A stretch of 16,188 nt of DNA from an uncultured Clostridia bacterium (GCA_945788655.1 CALZMV010000014.1:1-16188), one strand, 5' to 3'. Counted from the first letter of the stretch, positions 1-7,716 are shown. The notes: generated from the letters alone by a model not told the origin. A program made the numbers and translations.

Positions 1-467
1 TTTAGGAGCCCTCCCTTTTTTATTATGTTGTCGATGAATCCTGGGAAAGGCATTGCTTTATACTCTTCATTTTTTGTAATATTTTTTATAACTCCGGTTT
101 CAAATTCAACGGATACTTCATCTCCTGCTTCAATTGCCTCAGCAGCTTCCGGACATTCCATAATTGCGAGACCGATGTTAATTGCGTTTCTATAAAAAAT
201 TCTCGCAAAAGATTTAGCAATTACAACTGAAACGCCACATTCTTTTATTGCTGCAGGAGCATGTTCTCTTGATGAGCCACAGCCAAAATTGAAACCTCCT
301 ACCATGATATCGCCTGCTTTAACATTTTTAGGAAAATCTTCGTCAACCGGTTCCATACAATGAGATGCAAGCTCTTTCATATCTGAAGTATTTAAATATC
401 TTGCAGGGATAATAATATCAGTATCAATATTATCACCGTATTTATAAACAATTCCTTGTGCTTTCAT
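1..467 (-). CDS. leuD: 3-isopropylmalate dehydratase small subunit (3' end cut by window edge)
   Basis: Small subunit of isopropylmalate isomerase, which with LeuC converts 2-isopropylmalate to 3-isopropylmalate in leucine synthesis (cytosol). The first 155 codons are visible, starting MKAQGIVYKYGDNIDTD; the family is usually about 160-170 residues, so only a few C-terminal residues should be missing. Diagnostic motifs are DNIDTDIIIPARYL (residues 12-25) and the swivelling-domain signature GFNFGCGSSREHAP (58-71), with KSFARIFYRNAINIGL at 85-100. This is the short form common in Clostridia and archaea. The ATG directly follows the leuC stop codon (TAG at 470-468) with no gap, and its ribosome binding site AAGGAGG lies inside the leuC end, so the two subunits are probably translationally coupled. 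LeuD versus the related homoaconitase small subunit cannot be told by motif alone, but leuA and leuC next door settle it. Confidence 0.95.
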   Translation of the reverse strand, partial: MKAQGIVYKYGDNIDTDIIIPARYLNTSDMKELASHCMEPVDEDFPKNVKAGDIMVGGFNFGCGSSREHAPAAIKECGVSVVIAKSFARIFYRNAINIGLAIMECPEAAEAIEAGDEVSVEFETGVIKNITKNEEYKAMPFPGFIDNIIKKGGLL

Positions 468-1730
468 CTACATAACCTCCTTAGGATCTGTTATTTTGCC
501 TGTAATAGCTGATGCAGCAGCTACAGCTGGGTTTGATAGATAAACTTCTGAAAGATTGTGTCCCATTCTACCGATAAAGTTTCTGTTAGTAGTTGCAATG
601 CATCTTTCATTTTCAGCTAAAATACCCATATAACCGCCCAGACAAGGTCCGCATGTTGGTGTTGAAACAGCACATCCTGCATCGATGAAAATGTCCAGAT
701 AGCCTTTCTTGATGCATTCCTTGTAAATACTTTGTGTTGCCGGGATAACAATGCATCTTACATCTTTTGCAACTTTCTTGCCTTTCAGAATTTCAGCTGC
801 TGTGGCCATATCTTCCAATCTGCCGTTTGTGCAGGAACCGATTACAACCTGATCAATTTTAACATCACCAACTTCGTCGATGGTCTTTGTGTTTTCAGGA
901 AGATGTGGGAATGCAACAGTAGGTTTTAATTCAGAAAGATTAATGGTAATTGTCTTCTCGTATTCAGCATCATCATCTGGACTAAAGACTTTATACTCTC
1001 TATTTACTCTTCCTTCCATATACTTTTTAGTAACTTCATCAACCATGAAAATACCATTTTTAGCACCAGCCTCAATTGCCATGTTTGAAATGCACAGGCG
1101 ATCGTCCATTGAAAGTGATTTTAACCCTTCACCCATAAATTCCAGTGATTTATAAAGTGCACCATCAACTCCAATTAGTCCTATAAGATGAAGAATTACA
1201 TCTTTACCGCTTACATACTGGCTAAGTTCACCTTTGAGCTCAATCTTTATTGCAGATGGAACCTTAAACCAAGCTTTTCCTGTTGCCATACCTGCTGCCA
1301 TATCTGTGCTTCCAACGCCTGTTGAAAATGCACCTAAAGCCCCATATGTGCATGTATGTGAGTCAGCACCAATAATGCATTCACCACTAGCTACCAGACC
1401 TAACTCTGGAAGTAATGCGTGTTCGATTCCCACATTACCTACATCAAAGAAATTGTCTATGTCAAATTTTCTTGCAAATGTTCTTGTCTGTTTGCACTGC
1501 TGTGCAGCCTTGATGTCCTTATTGGGTGTAAAATGATCCATAACCAAAGAAATCTTTGATTTATCAAATACACCAGTAAAGCCATTTTTTTCAAATTCAT
1601 TTATAGCAACAGGTGAAGTAATGTCGTTGCCAAGAACCATATCTAATCTTGCCTCAATCAACTGTCCGGCTTGAACTTTTTCCAAACCTGCGTGATCAGC
1701 AAGTATTTTTTGTGTCATTGTCATTCCCAT
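468..1730 (-). CDS. leuC: 3-isopropylmalate dehydratase large subunit
   Basis: Large, [4Fe-4S]-carrying subunit of isopropylmalate isomerase. The 420-residue length fits the short LeuC/homoaconitase type found in Clostridia and archaea (the E. coli form is about 466). Cluster-binding cysteines are visible at C300 in GSCTNGR and at C360 and C363 in TCGPC; GADSHTCTYGALGAFSTGVG (residues 121-140) is a substrate-domain signature. The N-terminus MGMTMTQKILADHAG has three candidate ATGs. The first (1730) has the best placed ribosome binding site, GAGGAT about 8 nt upstream, so it is kept. The gene lies 15 nt after leuA and abuts leuD, forming an A-C-D operon. leuB is not seen and would lie beyond the left edge or elsewhere. 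Expression should follow the leucine attenuator upstream of leuA. Confidence 0.96.
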   Translation of the reverse strand: MGMTMTQKILADHAGLEKVQAGQLIEARLDMVLGNDITSPVAINEFEKNGFTGVFDKSKISLVMDHFTPNKDIKAAQQCKQTRTFARKFDIDNFFDVGNVGIEHALLPELGLVASGECIIGADSHTCTYGALGAFSTGVGSTDMAAGMATGKAWFKVPSAIKIELKGELSQYVSGKDVILHLIGLIGVDGALYKSLEFMGEGLKSLSMDDRLCISNMAIEAGAKNGIFMVDEVTKKYMEGRVNREYKVFSPDDDAEYEKTITINLSELKPTVAFPHLPENTKTIDEVGDVKIDQVVIGSCTNGRLEDMATAAEILKGKKVAKDVRCIVIPATQSIYKECIKKGYLDIFIDAGCAVSTPTCGPCLGGYMGILAENERCIATTNRNFIGRMGHNLSEVYLSNPAVAAASAITGKITDPKEVM

Positions 1731-1745
1731 TGTTATTATCCTCTT

Positions 1746-3488
1746 CTACTTTTCTAATCTTTCTTTTGCTGCTTCGCCTCTGTTGATTGCCGAAGTAAAT
1801 GCATTAATTGATGCATATACGATATCGTTATGAATTCCAACACCCCAATAGATGTTGCCTTCTTCATCGGAAATTGCTACATAAGCAGCTGCTCTTGAGT
1901 TGGAATCGCCTTCAAGGGCATGTTCTTCGTATGTTACGAAATGATATACATTTGCTCCTGTATTTTTTCTAAATACATCTCTGATAGCATCGATACGTCC
2001 ATTACCTCTTCCTGTAAAGAACTTTCTTTCGCCGTTTACTATGATTTCAGCATCTACTTCCATACCTCCATCTCCTAATGATCCTGAATTAGGCAATTTT
2101 CTGAAGGTTGCATCTACTAAATCTATTCTTTCTTTTCTATTTACATATTCTTTTGTAAATATTTCATAAATTTTTTCGTGTGACAATTCTTTGTGACCCA
2201 CATCAGATACATGTTTCATCAGATATCCTAATTCTTCACGCATCTCTTTTGGAATCTTATGTCCATATGCTGTTTCAAGTATATATGCCACACCACCCTT
2301 GCCGGATTGGCTGTTGATTCTGATTACGTCAGCTTCATATTTTCTGTTAATATCGCTTGGATCGATAGGAATATACGGAACATTCCATTTATCAGGGTCT
2401 TTTTCTTCCCTGTATTTCATTCCTTTCGCAATTGCATCCTGATGTGATCCGGAAAAGGCTGCAAATACTAGTTTTCCTCCATATGGCTGTCTAGGATGAA
2501 CCTTTAAATCTGTAAACTGCTCATATTTTTCAACAATATACGGCATATTTGAAAAATCAAGTTCTGGATTTACACCATGTGAGTAAAGATTCATTGCAAC
2601 GGTAACGATATCGGCATTACCTGTTCTTTCTCCATTACCAAAAAGTGTTCCTTCTATTCTGTCGCCGCCAGCTAATATTCCCAATTCACAGTCTGCAACT
2701 GCAGTACCTCTATCATTATGTGGGTGAAGTGATACTATAACATCATCTCTATATTTAAGATTATTGCTCATGTATTCAATCTGAGAAGCATATACATGAG
2801 GCATTGACATTGAAACTGTTGCAGGAAGGTTAATAATAACCTTTCTTTCAGGTCTTGGTTTCCAAACATCAATAACTGCATTGCATATATCTAATGCAAA
2901 ATCTATTTCAGTACCTGTGAAGCTTTCAGGAGAATATTCAAACATAAAATTAGTTTCTGGCATTTTTGATGCATATTCATCAATCATTTTAGCGCCAAAT
3001 AAAGCGATTTCTGTAATTTCTTCTTTGCTCTTCTTAAAAACCTGCTCTCTTTGGGCAACTGATGTTGAATTATATAGATGAACGATTACATTTTTGGCAC
3101 CTTTTATTGCTTCAAATGTTTTCTGAATAATATGTTCTCTCGACTGAGTTAAAACCTGAATAGTAACATCATCAGGAATTAAATCTTTTTCAATAAGAGC
3201 TCTTAAAAATTCATATTCTGTTTCTGAAGCGGCAGGGAATCCAACTTCTATTTCCTTAAATCCTAACGAGCATAGCAAATCAAAGAACTCTATTTTTTCT
3301 TCAAGGCTCATAGGTACAATTAGTGCCTGATTACCATCACGAAGGTCTACGCTGCACCATATTGGAGCTTTTTCTATATGGTCTTTTTTTGTCCAATTCA
3401 TTGATTCTACCGGAGGCATGAAGTAACCAATTCCATATTTTGTATAATTCTTCATTCCTTTTGCTTTGTCATTAATTCCCGCTTCCAT
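1746..3488 (-). CDS. leuA: 2-isopropylmalate synthase, long (type 2) form
   Basis: Condenses acetyl-CoA with 2-oxoisovalerate, the committed step of leucine synthesis. The 580 residues and the N-terminal stretch MPPVESMNWTKKDHIEKAPIW place it in the long IPMS subgroup known from actinobacteria and some Firmicutes, distinct from the roughly 510-residue B. subtilis type. The TIM barrel carries SVDLRDGNQAL (46-56, with R49-D50-type catalytic/metal residues), the metal histidines in SLHPHNDRGTAV (253-264) and GNGERTGNAD (284-293). A C-terminal LeuA dimer/allosteric domain occupies about 455-575, so leucine feedback inhibition is likely (inference). The start at 3488 has AAGGAAATATGCC just upstream; M12 is an alternative without a good site. 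It is the first structural gene of leuA-leuC-leuD and is preceded by a leader with peptide, switch hairpins and terminator. Confidence 0.96.
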   Translation of the reverse strand: MEAGINDKAKGMKNYTKYGIGYFMPPVESMNWTKKDHIEKAPIWCSVDLRDGNQALIVPMSLEEKIEFFDLLCSLGFKEIEVGFPAASETEYEFLRALIEKDLIPDDVTIQVLTQSREHIIQKTFEAIKGAKNVIVHLYNSTSVAQREQVFKKSKEEITEIALFGAKMIDEYASKMPETNFMFEYSPESFTGTEIDFALDICNAVIDVWKPRPERKVIINLPATVSMSMPHVYASQIEYMSNNLKYRDDVIVSLHPHNDRGTAVADCELGILAGGDRIEGTLFGNGERTGNADIVTVAMNLYSHGVNPELDFSNMPYIVEKYEQFTDLKVHPRQPYGGKLVFAAFSGSHQDAIAKGMKYREEKDPDKWNVPYIPIDPSDINRKYEADVIRINSQSGKGGVAYILETAYGHKIPKEMREELGYLMKHVSDVGHKELSHEKIYEIFTKEYVNRKERIDLVDATFRKLPNSGSLGDGGMEVDAEIIVNGERKFFTGRGNGRIDAIRDVFRKNTGANVYHFVTYEEHALEGDSNSRAAAYVAISDEEGNIYWGVGIHNDIVYASINAFTSAINRGEAAKERLEK

Positions 3489-3509
3489 GGCATATTTCCT
3501 TTCTTTTAT

Positions 3510-3545
3510 AAAAAAAACCTTGTTTCCACCAATCTGGAAACAAGG
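3510..3545 (-). terminator. Attenuator terminator in the leuA leader
   Basis: On the minus strand CCTTGTTTCC (3545-3536) and GGAAACAAGG (3527-3518) form a perfect 10-bp stem with an 8-nt loop, followed by eight T residues (3517-3510). It lies 20 nt upstream of leuA and downstream of the promoter and leader peptide. There is no gene for it to end other than the leader, so it is read as a conditional terminator. Confidence 0.93.
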
Positions 3546-3577
3546 CTATATTTAAGTCATAGTTTGTTTACTCGGAA

Positions 3578-3649
3578 TCAGGCAGAAAATAGTTGTGATG
3601 TGCAATTATTATCAATAATATCTAATCCGAGTAATAAAATGTTAAACAT
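3578..3649 (-). CDS. Leucine leader peptide (23 residues)
   Basis: A small open reading frame between the leuA promoter and the attenuator terminator. It starts MFNILLLGLDII and ends QLFSA before TGA at 3580-3578. Codons 5-9 read TTA TTA CTC GGA TTA, four Leu codons in five, and Leu occurs again at codon 20. The ribosome binding site GGAGAGGAG sits about 10 nt before the ATG at 3649. An in-frame ATG at 3670 would add seven residues but has no ribosome binding site and lies only about 10 nt after the predicted transcription start, so it is not chosen. The inferred role is to sense charged leucyl-tRNA: ribosome stalling at the Leu run would change the fold of the downstream RNA. The peptide itself is probably without function. 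No database comparison was possible. Confidence 0.85.
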   Translation of the reverse strand: MFNILLLGLDIIDNNCTSQLFSA

Positions 3650-3686
3650 CACTCTTCTGCTCCTCTCCATGAATAATTATGTGGTT

Positions 3687-3715
3687 ATAATACGCCAATT
3701 TTTTTTCAATGTCAA
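3687..3715 (-). promoter_or_regulatory. Sigma-A promoter for the leu operon
   Basis: Minus-strand TTGACA (3715-3710), a 17-nt spacer, then TATTAT (3692-3687). The -35 is a perfect consensus and the -10 is one base off. Predicted start of transcription is near 3680, about 30 nt before the leader-peptide ATG. Confidence 0.88.
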
Positions 3716-3760
3716 TAGTTTTTTGTGTTCTTTTACAAAAACATTTTGAAATTATTTGTT

Positions 3761-3780
3761 AAAAATATACAAATGTATAC
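3761..3780 (-). terminator. Weak possible terminator after the DUF1805 gene
   Basis: Just beyond the DUF1805 stop, minus-strand TATAC (3779-3775) and GTATA (3770-3766) form a short AT-rich 5-bp stem with a 4-nt loop, followed by five T residues. The stem is too weak to be sure of. Confidence 0.35.
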
Positions 3781-3781
3781 T

Positions 3782-4084
3782 TTATCCAATAAGCTTTTCT
3801 ACTGCTTGAGCACCTGACATACCTATTTCAATGCCGAGTTCTTCTGCTTTTTTTGTAACAGCTTTTACTGGATTAGCAAGTATTTCTTCAAAAGTGCTTC
3901 CACCTACTACAGCAGCAGCATCTTCAAATTTATCTGCAGCTTCTTTGTTAAGATATCCACACATTATATATCCTTTTTCACAAAGAAGAATAAGCATATT
4001 TGGGTGACCATTTCCGCCTGGCTCTTGAATACGAAGTCCCTGAACAGCTTTACCTGCAACATTTAACATTTCAATCTGAATCAT
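3782..4084 (-). CDS. DUF1805 family protein (YunC-like)
   Basis: A 100-residue soluble protein of the DUF1805/YunC family, whose function is not established. Recognition rests on the central GYIMCGYLN motif and the C-terminal AEELGIEIGMSGAQAVEKL segment, which match the layout of B. subtilis YunC (about 100 residues). No signal peptide or membrane segment is seen. The start at 4084 (MIQIEMLNVAG) is preferred over an ATG three codons earlier at 4093. The ribosome binding site AAAGGA lies 10 nt before the former but only 1 nt before the latter. The gene is monocistronic: it has its own promoter at 4142-4114, follows the terminator of the redox operon, and is followed by a new promoter for leuA. 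The conserved cysteine in IMCG could be functional (inference); no partner is suggested by its neighbours. Confidence 0.85.
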   Translation of the reverse strand: MIQIEMLNVAGKAVQGLRIQEPGGNGHPNMLILLCEKGYIMCGYLNKEAADKFEDAAAVVGGSTFEEILANPVKAVTKKAEELGIEIGMSGAQAVEKLIG

Positions 4085-4113
4085 AACTATCATTTCCTTT
4101 CATTTTTTCTCCA

Positions 4114-4142
4114 ATTATATACCCTGCATTATTCAAAAGCAA
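4114..4142 (-). promoter_or_regulatory. Sigma-A promoter for the DUF1805 gene
   Basis: Minus-strand TTGCTT (4142-4137), 17-nt spacer, then perfect TATAAT (4119-4114). Transcription should start near 4107, leaving a very short leader of about 23 nt. The first two bases of the -35 lie in the last repeat unit of the 4141-4170 array. Confidence 0.8.
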
Positions 4143-4170
4143 TGATATATAATGATATATAATGATATAT
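4141..4170. repeat. Three exact tandem copies of a 10-bp AT-rich unit
   Basis: The unit AATGATATAT (plus strand) is repeated three times without change. On the minus strand it lies immediately upstream of, and touches, the -35 of the DUF1805 promoter. The 10-bp period is close to one helical turn, so the A/T tracts face the same side of the helix. That would suit an UP-element-like or curved-DNA role, or a protein site (inference). A slippage-derived repeat of no function is equally possible. Confidence 0.85.
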
Positions 4171-4182
4171 TATTTAAGGTTA

Positions 4183-4219
4183 ATAAACAAAAAACTGCCC
4201 ACATAATATGAGCAGTTTT
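4183..4219 (-). terminator. Rho-independent terminator of the redox operon
   Basis: Minus-strand AAAACTGC (4219-4212) pairs with GCAGTTTT (4198-4191), extended inward by a G-T wobble, a C-G and an A-T pair around a short AT loop. The T-rich stretch TTTTTTGTTT follows. It lies 15 nt after the stop of the 1154-residue subunit gene. Confidence 0.88.
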
Positions 4220-4233
4220 AAGCAAATAATGAA

Positions 4234-7200
4234 TTATTTTGTAGGACTAACCGGCTCAGGTAATCTTGCTTCAATAACCTGCATCAAGCTGTCAGTTGTT
4301 TCTAGAACATCTACTAACTTAGCATCGCCTACTACTACCAGCTTAGCTTCTTCAGTTGGGGCAAGAACTCCACCGAATATTTCACCAAGCTGAGCATATT
4401 TATATTCATCAACATAATCAGACATTTCATCAGAAATATCATCAGTTCCATCCCAGTCTAAATCAACTTCAAATATATGAGCAATTTCTACTGCGATTTC
4501 CCAGTTGCTGAACAGAATACCTTCTTCTATAGCAGCTTCTACTAACTGAAGTCTTCTTTCTGTGTTAGTATAAGTACCATCAACTGAAGCGAAACCTGTA
4601 CCAGGAAGAACAACGTCAGCCTTTGCAGCAAGTTCAGTCATATGTGTATCACATACAGCTAAGAATTCTAATTCATCAGTATCAATATCAACATTTTCAC
4701 CAAATACAATTAATGCTTTTACTCCTTCTAGAGCTTCTCTTCCTTCAACGATACCCATATCGACTAAACCCTGTGAATTATTCTTAGGTCTTACCATTAA
4801 GATACCATCTCTAGGTGAACCGATGTGACCGGAAAGCATTGCAATATCACCGATTAATGTTGCAGCCTCTACTGAAAGAACATTCTGCTGGTAAACAATC
4901 ATAGCCTTCTTTGCACCTAAGTAAGCATCTGCGATGTATTTTGCTTCTTCAGTTACAGATACATTTTCTAAAGATGCAACAAATTCGTCATAGCCGGCAA
5001 CTTTCTTTGCTTTACCACTTTCGATGATTGCCTTTGCTATTGCTTTAAGAATGTTTACATTGTTTTCGCATGTAGGAACATCAACAACTTTAACACCTGC
5101 TTCTTCAGCCTGTTTCATCTTAAGGGCAATTACTCTTGAAGCCTTATCTTCGAATCCAACCTTTATAATTAGGTTAGTAGAATATAATTCATCAATTGTG
5201 TTTGGAGATGCATCTAGACCTATAACATTTCCTAATCCGTTTTCACGGTTGTTCATGCAAAGTACTTTTGCACCCATAGCATCAGCCATGCACATAATTG
5301 CATATGCTTCTTCATTTGTATATCTGTCTGAAATAGATACTGCAATAGCATCTTTTCCATACTTAGCACCGATTGTCTGAGCTTTCTTTGCCACTAAAAC
5401 AAATGCTTCATGATAATCAGCCTCTCTGAATCTTCCGGCTTCTTTTATAACTGGTTCTTCAAGCTTATCTTCAAGCATTGAGCAATCAAAGCCCCATTTA
5501 CCCTTGCCACAGATTAGACCGGCATTAACAGGTCCTTCCTTGTCAGGGTTTGCTTTAATAAGCATATCGCCGTATGTTTCAAGTTTTAAGCTGCATCCAA
5601 CTGAACAGTATGAGCATGTTGTATCAGTCTCTTCTGTAGGAAGTGGAGTTTCCTTAATCATGGAAGTTCTTTCCTGAAGAGCGCCGGTTGGACAAACGCT
5701 TACGCACTGGCCACAGCTGATACATCCTGACTCAGAAAGAGGTTTTTCCATGTTTGGTTTTACAACTGTATCAAAACCTCTGTTAACAAGGCCTAATGCA
5801 CCAACACCTACTACTTCGTCACATACTCTTACGCATAATCCACAAAGGATACACTTATTAGGATCTCTTACAATAAATGGATGATCATCAGTAAATTCAA
5901 TTGTGTTCTTATCACCTGCAAATCTTTCAGGTTTAACTTCATACTGATTTGCAAAGTCTATAAGCTTACATTCGTAGTAATCGTGACAACCACATTCAAG
6001 ACATCTTGAAGCTTCTTCAACAGCCTGTTCTTCAGTAAATCCGTATGGGATTACTTCAGAGAAGTTATCCTTTCTCTGATCAGCACTTAACTGAGGAATT
6101 ACAGGTCTGCACATTCTTTCTCTGTCTTCAAAAGTCTTTTCTGTGATATCATCTCTTTCTACTACATATGGTTTTTCGTACTGTAGAATTTCACCATACA
6201 AGTAAGCATCAATTGATTCAGCAACTTTCTGAGCATCAGCTATAGCTTCAACTGCAATGGAAATCTTATCATTACCACAGTCTCCACCAGCAAATACTCC
6301 AGGAATGCTTGTCATAAATGTCTTTTCATCGTATGCAATAGCATTCTTTCTTGTCTTGTCACAGTCAAACATTGATGCATCAACTGCCTGACCGATTGCA
6401 AGAATCATTGTATCTATTGGTAATGTTTCTGTCTTGCCTTCAACAGGAACAGGTTTTCTTCTTCCTGAAGCGTCAGGCTCACCAAGTTCCATAACCTGAA
6501 GAACAACTTCTTTAACATGCCCGTTTTCATCTGAAACAACTTCGATTGGGTTTGTTAAGTTTTTAAAGATTACGCCCTCTTCTTCAGCTTCTTCAATTTC
6601 AACTAAATCAGCTGGCATTTCATCTTTTGTTCTTCTGTAAATGTTATATACTTCTTTAGCACCAAGTCTAACGGCTGTTCTGCAAGCGTCCATAGCTGTG
6701 TTACCACCACCAACTATAGCAACCTTATCACCTAGTTTAATTTCTTCGTTTCTTACAACTCTTCTTAAGAAGTCAATACCACCAATAACGCCTTCAGCAT
6801 CTTCACCTTTGCATCCAACGCCAGTTGATACCCAAGCACCTATGCCAAGTAATACTGCATCGTAGTCACTTCTGATGGTTTCAAACGGAATATCTACGCC
6901 AACCTTTGTATTGGTGATGATTTCAACTCCCATTCTTTCGATTGTTAAGATTTCTTCATCTAATACAGCCTTTGGAAGTCTATATTCAGGAATACCGTAT
7001 CTTAACATACCGCCAGCGTTTGGCATTGCTTCAAAGATGGTAACATCATGCCCCATTCTTCTCAAGAAGTATGCAGCAGAAAGACCTAATGGACCACCAC
7101 CGATGATTGCAACACTCTTGCCTGTTGGTTCTTCGCAATCAGGCATGAATACATCGTCTGCTTCTAAGTCCAAGTCTGCAGCATATCTCTTTAACTGCTG

Positions 7201-7698
7201 AATGGAAACGGGTTCATCGATTAAGCCTCTTCTACAAGCTTCTTCACAAGGATGAGGGCAAACTCTACCAAGTGAAGCAGGCAGAGGAATTTTTTCCTTT
7301 ATCAGCTCCAAAGCAGCTTCATATTCTCCATTTGCAATCAATCCAACATATCCCTGACAATCTGTTTGAGCAGGACATGCTAAAACGCAAGGAGGTCTGC
7401 AATCACCTACGTGATTTGAAAGAAGTAATTCAAGGTTGGTTTTTCTTGATTCAATTACTCTTTCTGTATTTGTATTTACTACCATTCCAGGTGCAATTTC
7501 AGTTGCACATGCCTTGCAAAGCTTTGGATTTCCTTCAACTTCGCACATACATAGTCCGCAGGAACCGTAGATTTTAGTTCTTTCATCATAGCAGAGAGTT
7601 GGAATGAAGATGTCATTTTCTCTTGCAACTTCAAGAATAGTTTGACCGGCAACGCCTTTAACTTCTTTGCCGTTAATGTTCAATCTGAATTTATTCAT
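4234..7698 (-). CDS. NuoG/GltD fusion subunit of a bifurcating-type NAD(P)H oxidoreductase
   Basis: A 1154-residue cytosolic iron-sulfur flavoprotein. Domains in order: plant-type [2Fe-2S] ferredoxin, 1-80 (C36, C47, C50, C64); GltD/NfnB-type [4Fe-4S] segment, about 96-160 (C100, C104, C108, C114, then RVCPHPCEEAC); FAD/NAD(P) oxidoreductase, about 193-500, with GGGPLGLSAAY, GGGNTAMDACR and a basic YRRTKDEMPA stretch (354-363) suggesting NADPH; a CLECGCHDYYEC motif (566-577); two ferredoxin clusters CILCGLCVRVC (616-626) and CISCGQCVSVCP (659-670); then a MopB domain, 690-1154, with its own [4Fe-4S] site CSYCSVGC plus C730. The usual Cys/Sec Mo ligand is absent: MGAKVLCMNNRENGLG stands where formate dehydrogenases have it. 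No H-cluster motif is present. It follows NuoF- and NuoE-like genes, matching Stn-type transhydrogenases. Strong ribosome binding site GGAGG. An NADPH-linked FDH partner role is the alternative. Confidence 0.86.
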   Translation of the reverse strand: MNKFRLNINGKEVKGVAGQTILEVARENDIFIPTLCYDERTKIYGSCGLCMCEVEGNPKLCKACATEIAPGMVVNTNTERVIESRKTNLELLLSNHVGDCRPPCVLACPAQTDCQGYVGLIANGEYEAALELIKEKIPLPASLGRVCPHPCEEACRRGLIDEPVSIQQLKRYAADLDLEADDVFMPDCEEPTGKSVAIIGGGPLGLSAAYFLRRMGHDVTIFEAMPNAGGMLRYGIPEYRLPKAVLDEEILTIERMGVEIITNTKVGVDIPFETIRSDYDAVLLGIGAWVSTGVGCKGEDAEGVIGGIDFLRRVVRNEEIKLGDKVAIVGGGNTAMDACRTAVRLGAKEVYNIYRRTKDEMPADLVEIEEAEEEGVIFKNLTNPIEVVSDENGHVKEVVLQVMELGEPDASGRRKPVPVEGKTETLPIDTMILAIGQAVDASMFDCDKTRKNAIAYDEKTFMTSIPGVFAGGDCGNDKISIAVEAIADAQKVAESIDAYLYGEILQYEKPYVVERDDITEKTFEDRERMCRPVIPQLSADQRKDNFSEVIPYGFTEEQAVEEASRCLECGCHDYYECKLIDFANQYEVKPERFAGDKNTIEFTDDHPFIVRDPNKCILCGLCVRVCDEVVGVGALGLVNRGFDTVVKPNMEKPLSESGCISCGQCVSVCPTGALQERTSMIKETPLPTEETDTTCSYCSVGCSLKLETYGDMLIKANPDKEGPVNAGLICGKGKWGFDCSMLEDKLEEPVIKEAGRFREADYHEAFVLVAKKAQTIGAKYGKDAIAVSISDRYTNEEAYAIMCMADAMGAKVLCMNNRENGLGNVIGLDASPNTIDELYSTNLIIKVGFEDKASRVIALKMKQAEEAGVKVVDVPTCENNVNILKAIAKAIIESGKAKKVAGYDEFVASLENVSVTEEAKYIADAYLGAKKAMIVYQQNVLSVEAATLIGDIAMLSGHIGSPRDGILMVRPKNNSQGLVDMGIVEGREALEGVKALIVFGENVDIDTDELEFLAVCDTHMTELAAKADVVLPGTGFASVDGTYTNTERRLQLVEAAIEEGILFSNWEIAVEIAHIFEVDLDWDGTDDISDEMSDYVDEYKYAQLGEIFGGVLAPTEEAKLVVVGDAKLVDVLETTDSLMQVIEARLPEPVSPTK

Positions 7699-7716
7699 TG
7701 TTATTCCTCCCTCCCC

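Larger units (their letters stand above)
3510..3680 (-). promoter_or_regulatory. Leucine attenuation leader RNA of leuA
   Basis: Three pairings can be read directly. Region 1 TTACTCGGA (3634-3626, inside the Leu codons) is the exact complement of region 2 TCCGAGTAA (3576-3568). An antiterminator can form from AAACAA (3569-3564) with TTGTTT (3543-3538) plus CTAT (3562-3559) with ATAG (3549-3546); it uses the 5' arm of the terminator and overlaps region 2. The terminator is 3545-3518. The leader stop codon is 1 nt before region 2, so a ribosome finishing the peptide would cover region 2 and allow termination, while one stalled at Leu codons would block region 1 and favour the antiterminator. 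An outer pairing also exists: GCAGAA (3660-3655) with TTCTGC (3587-3582) and GTGATG (3652-3647) with CATCAC (3600-3595). It would mask the peptide start codon. The folding logic is inferred; the complementarities are seen. Confidence 0.83.

Noticed and set aside
1..467. leuD as a truncated pseudogene
   Set aside because: The frame is intact to the window edge and only a few C-terminal residues are missing, as expected from the cut.
3668..3670. Leader peptide starting at the upstream in-frame ATG
   Set aside because: It is only about 10 nt from the predicted transcription start and has no ribosome binding site; the ATG at 3649 has GGAGAGGAG upstream.
3510..3680. T-box riboswitch upstream of leuA
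   Set aside because: The leader is short, no T-box consensus lies before the terminator, and the Leu-rich reading frame with matching pairings explains the region better.
4234..7698. Active formate dehydrogenase or [FeFe] hydrogenase catalytic subunit
   Set aside because: No Sec/Cys Mo ligand at the expected position and no H-cluster cysteine motifs; the domain resembles the inactive one of NuoG.
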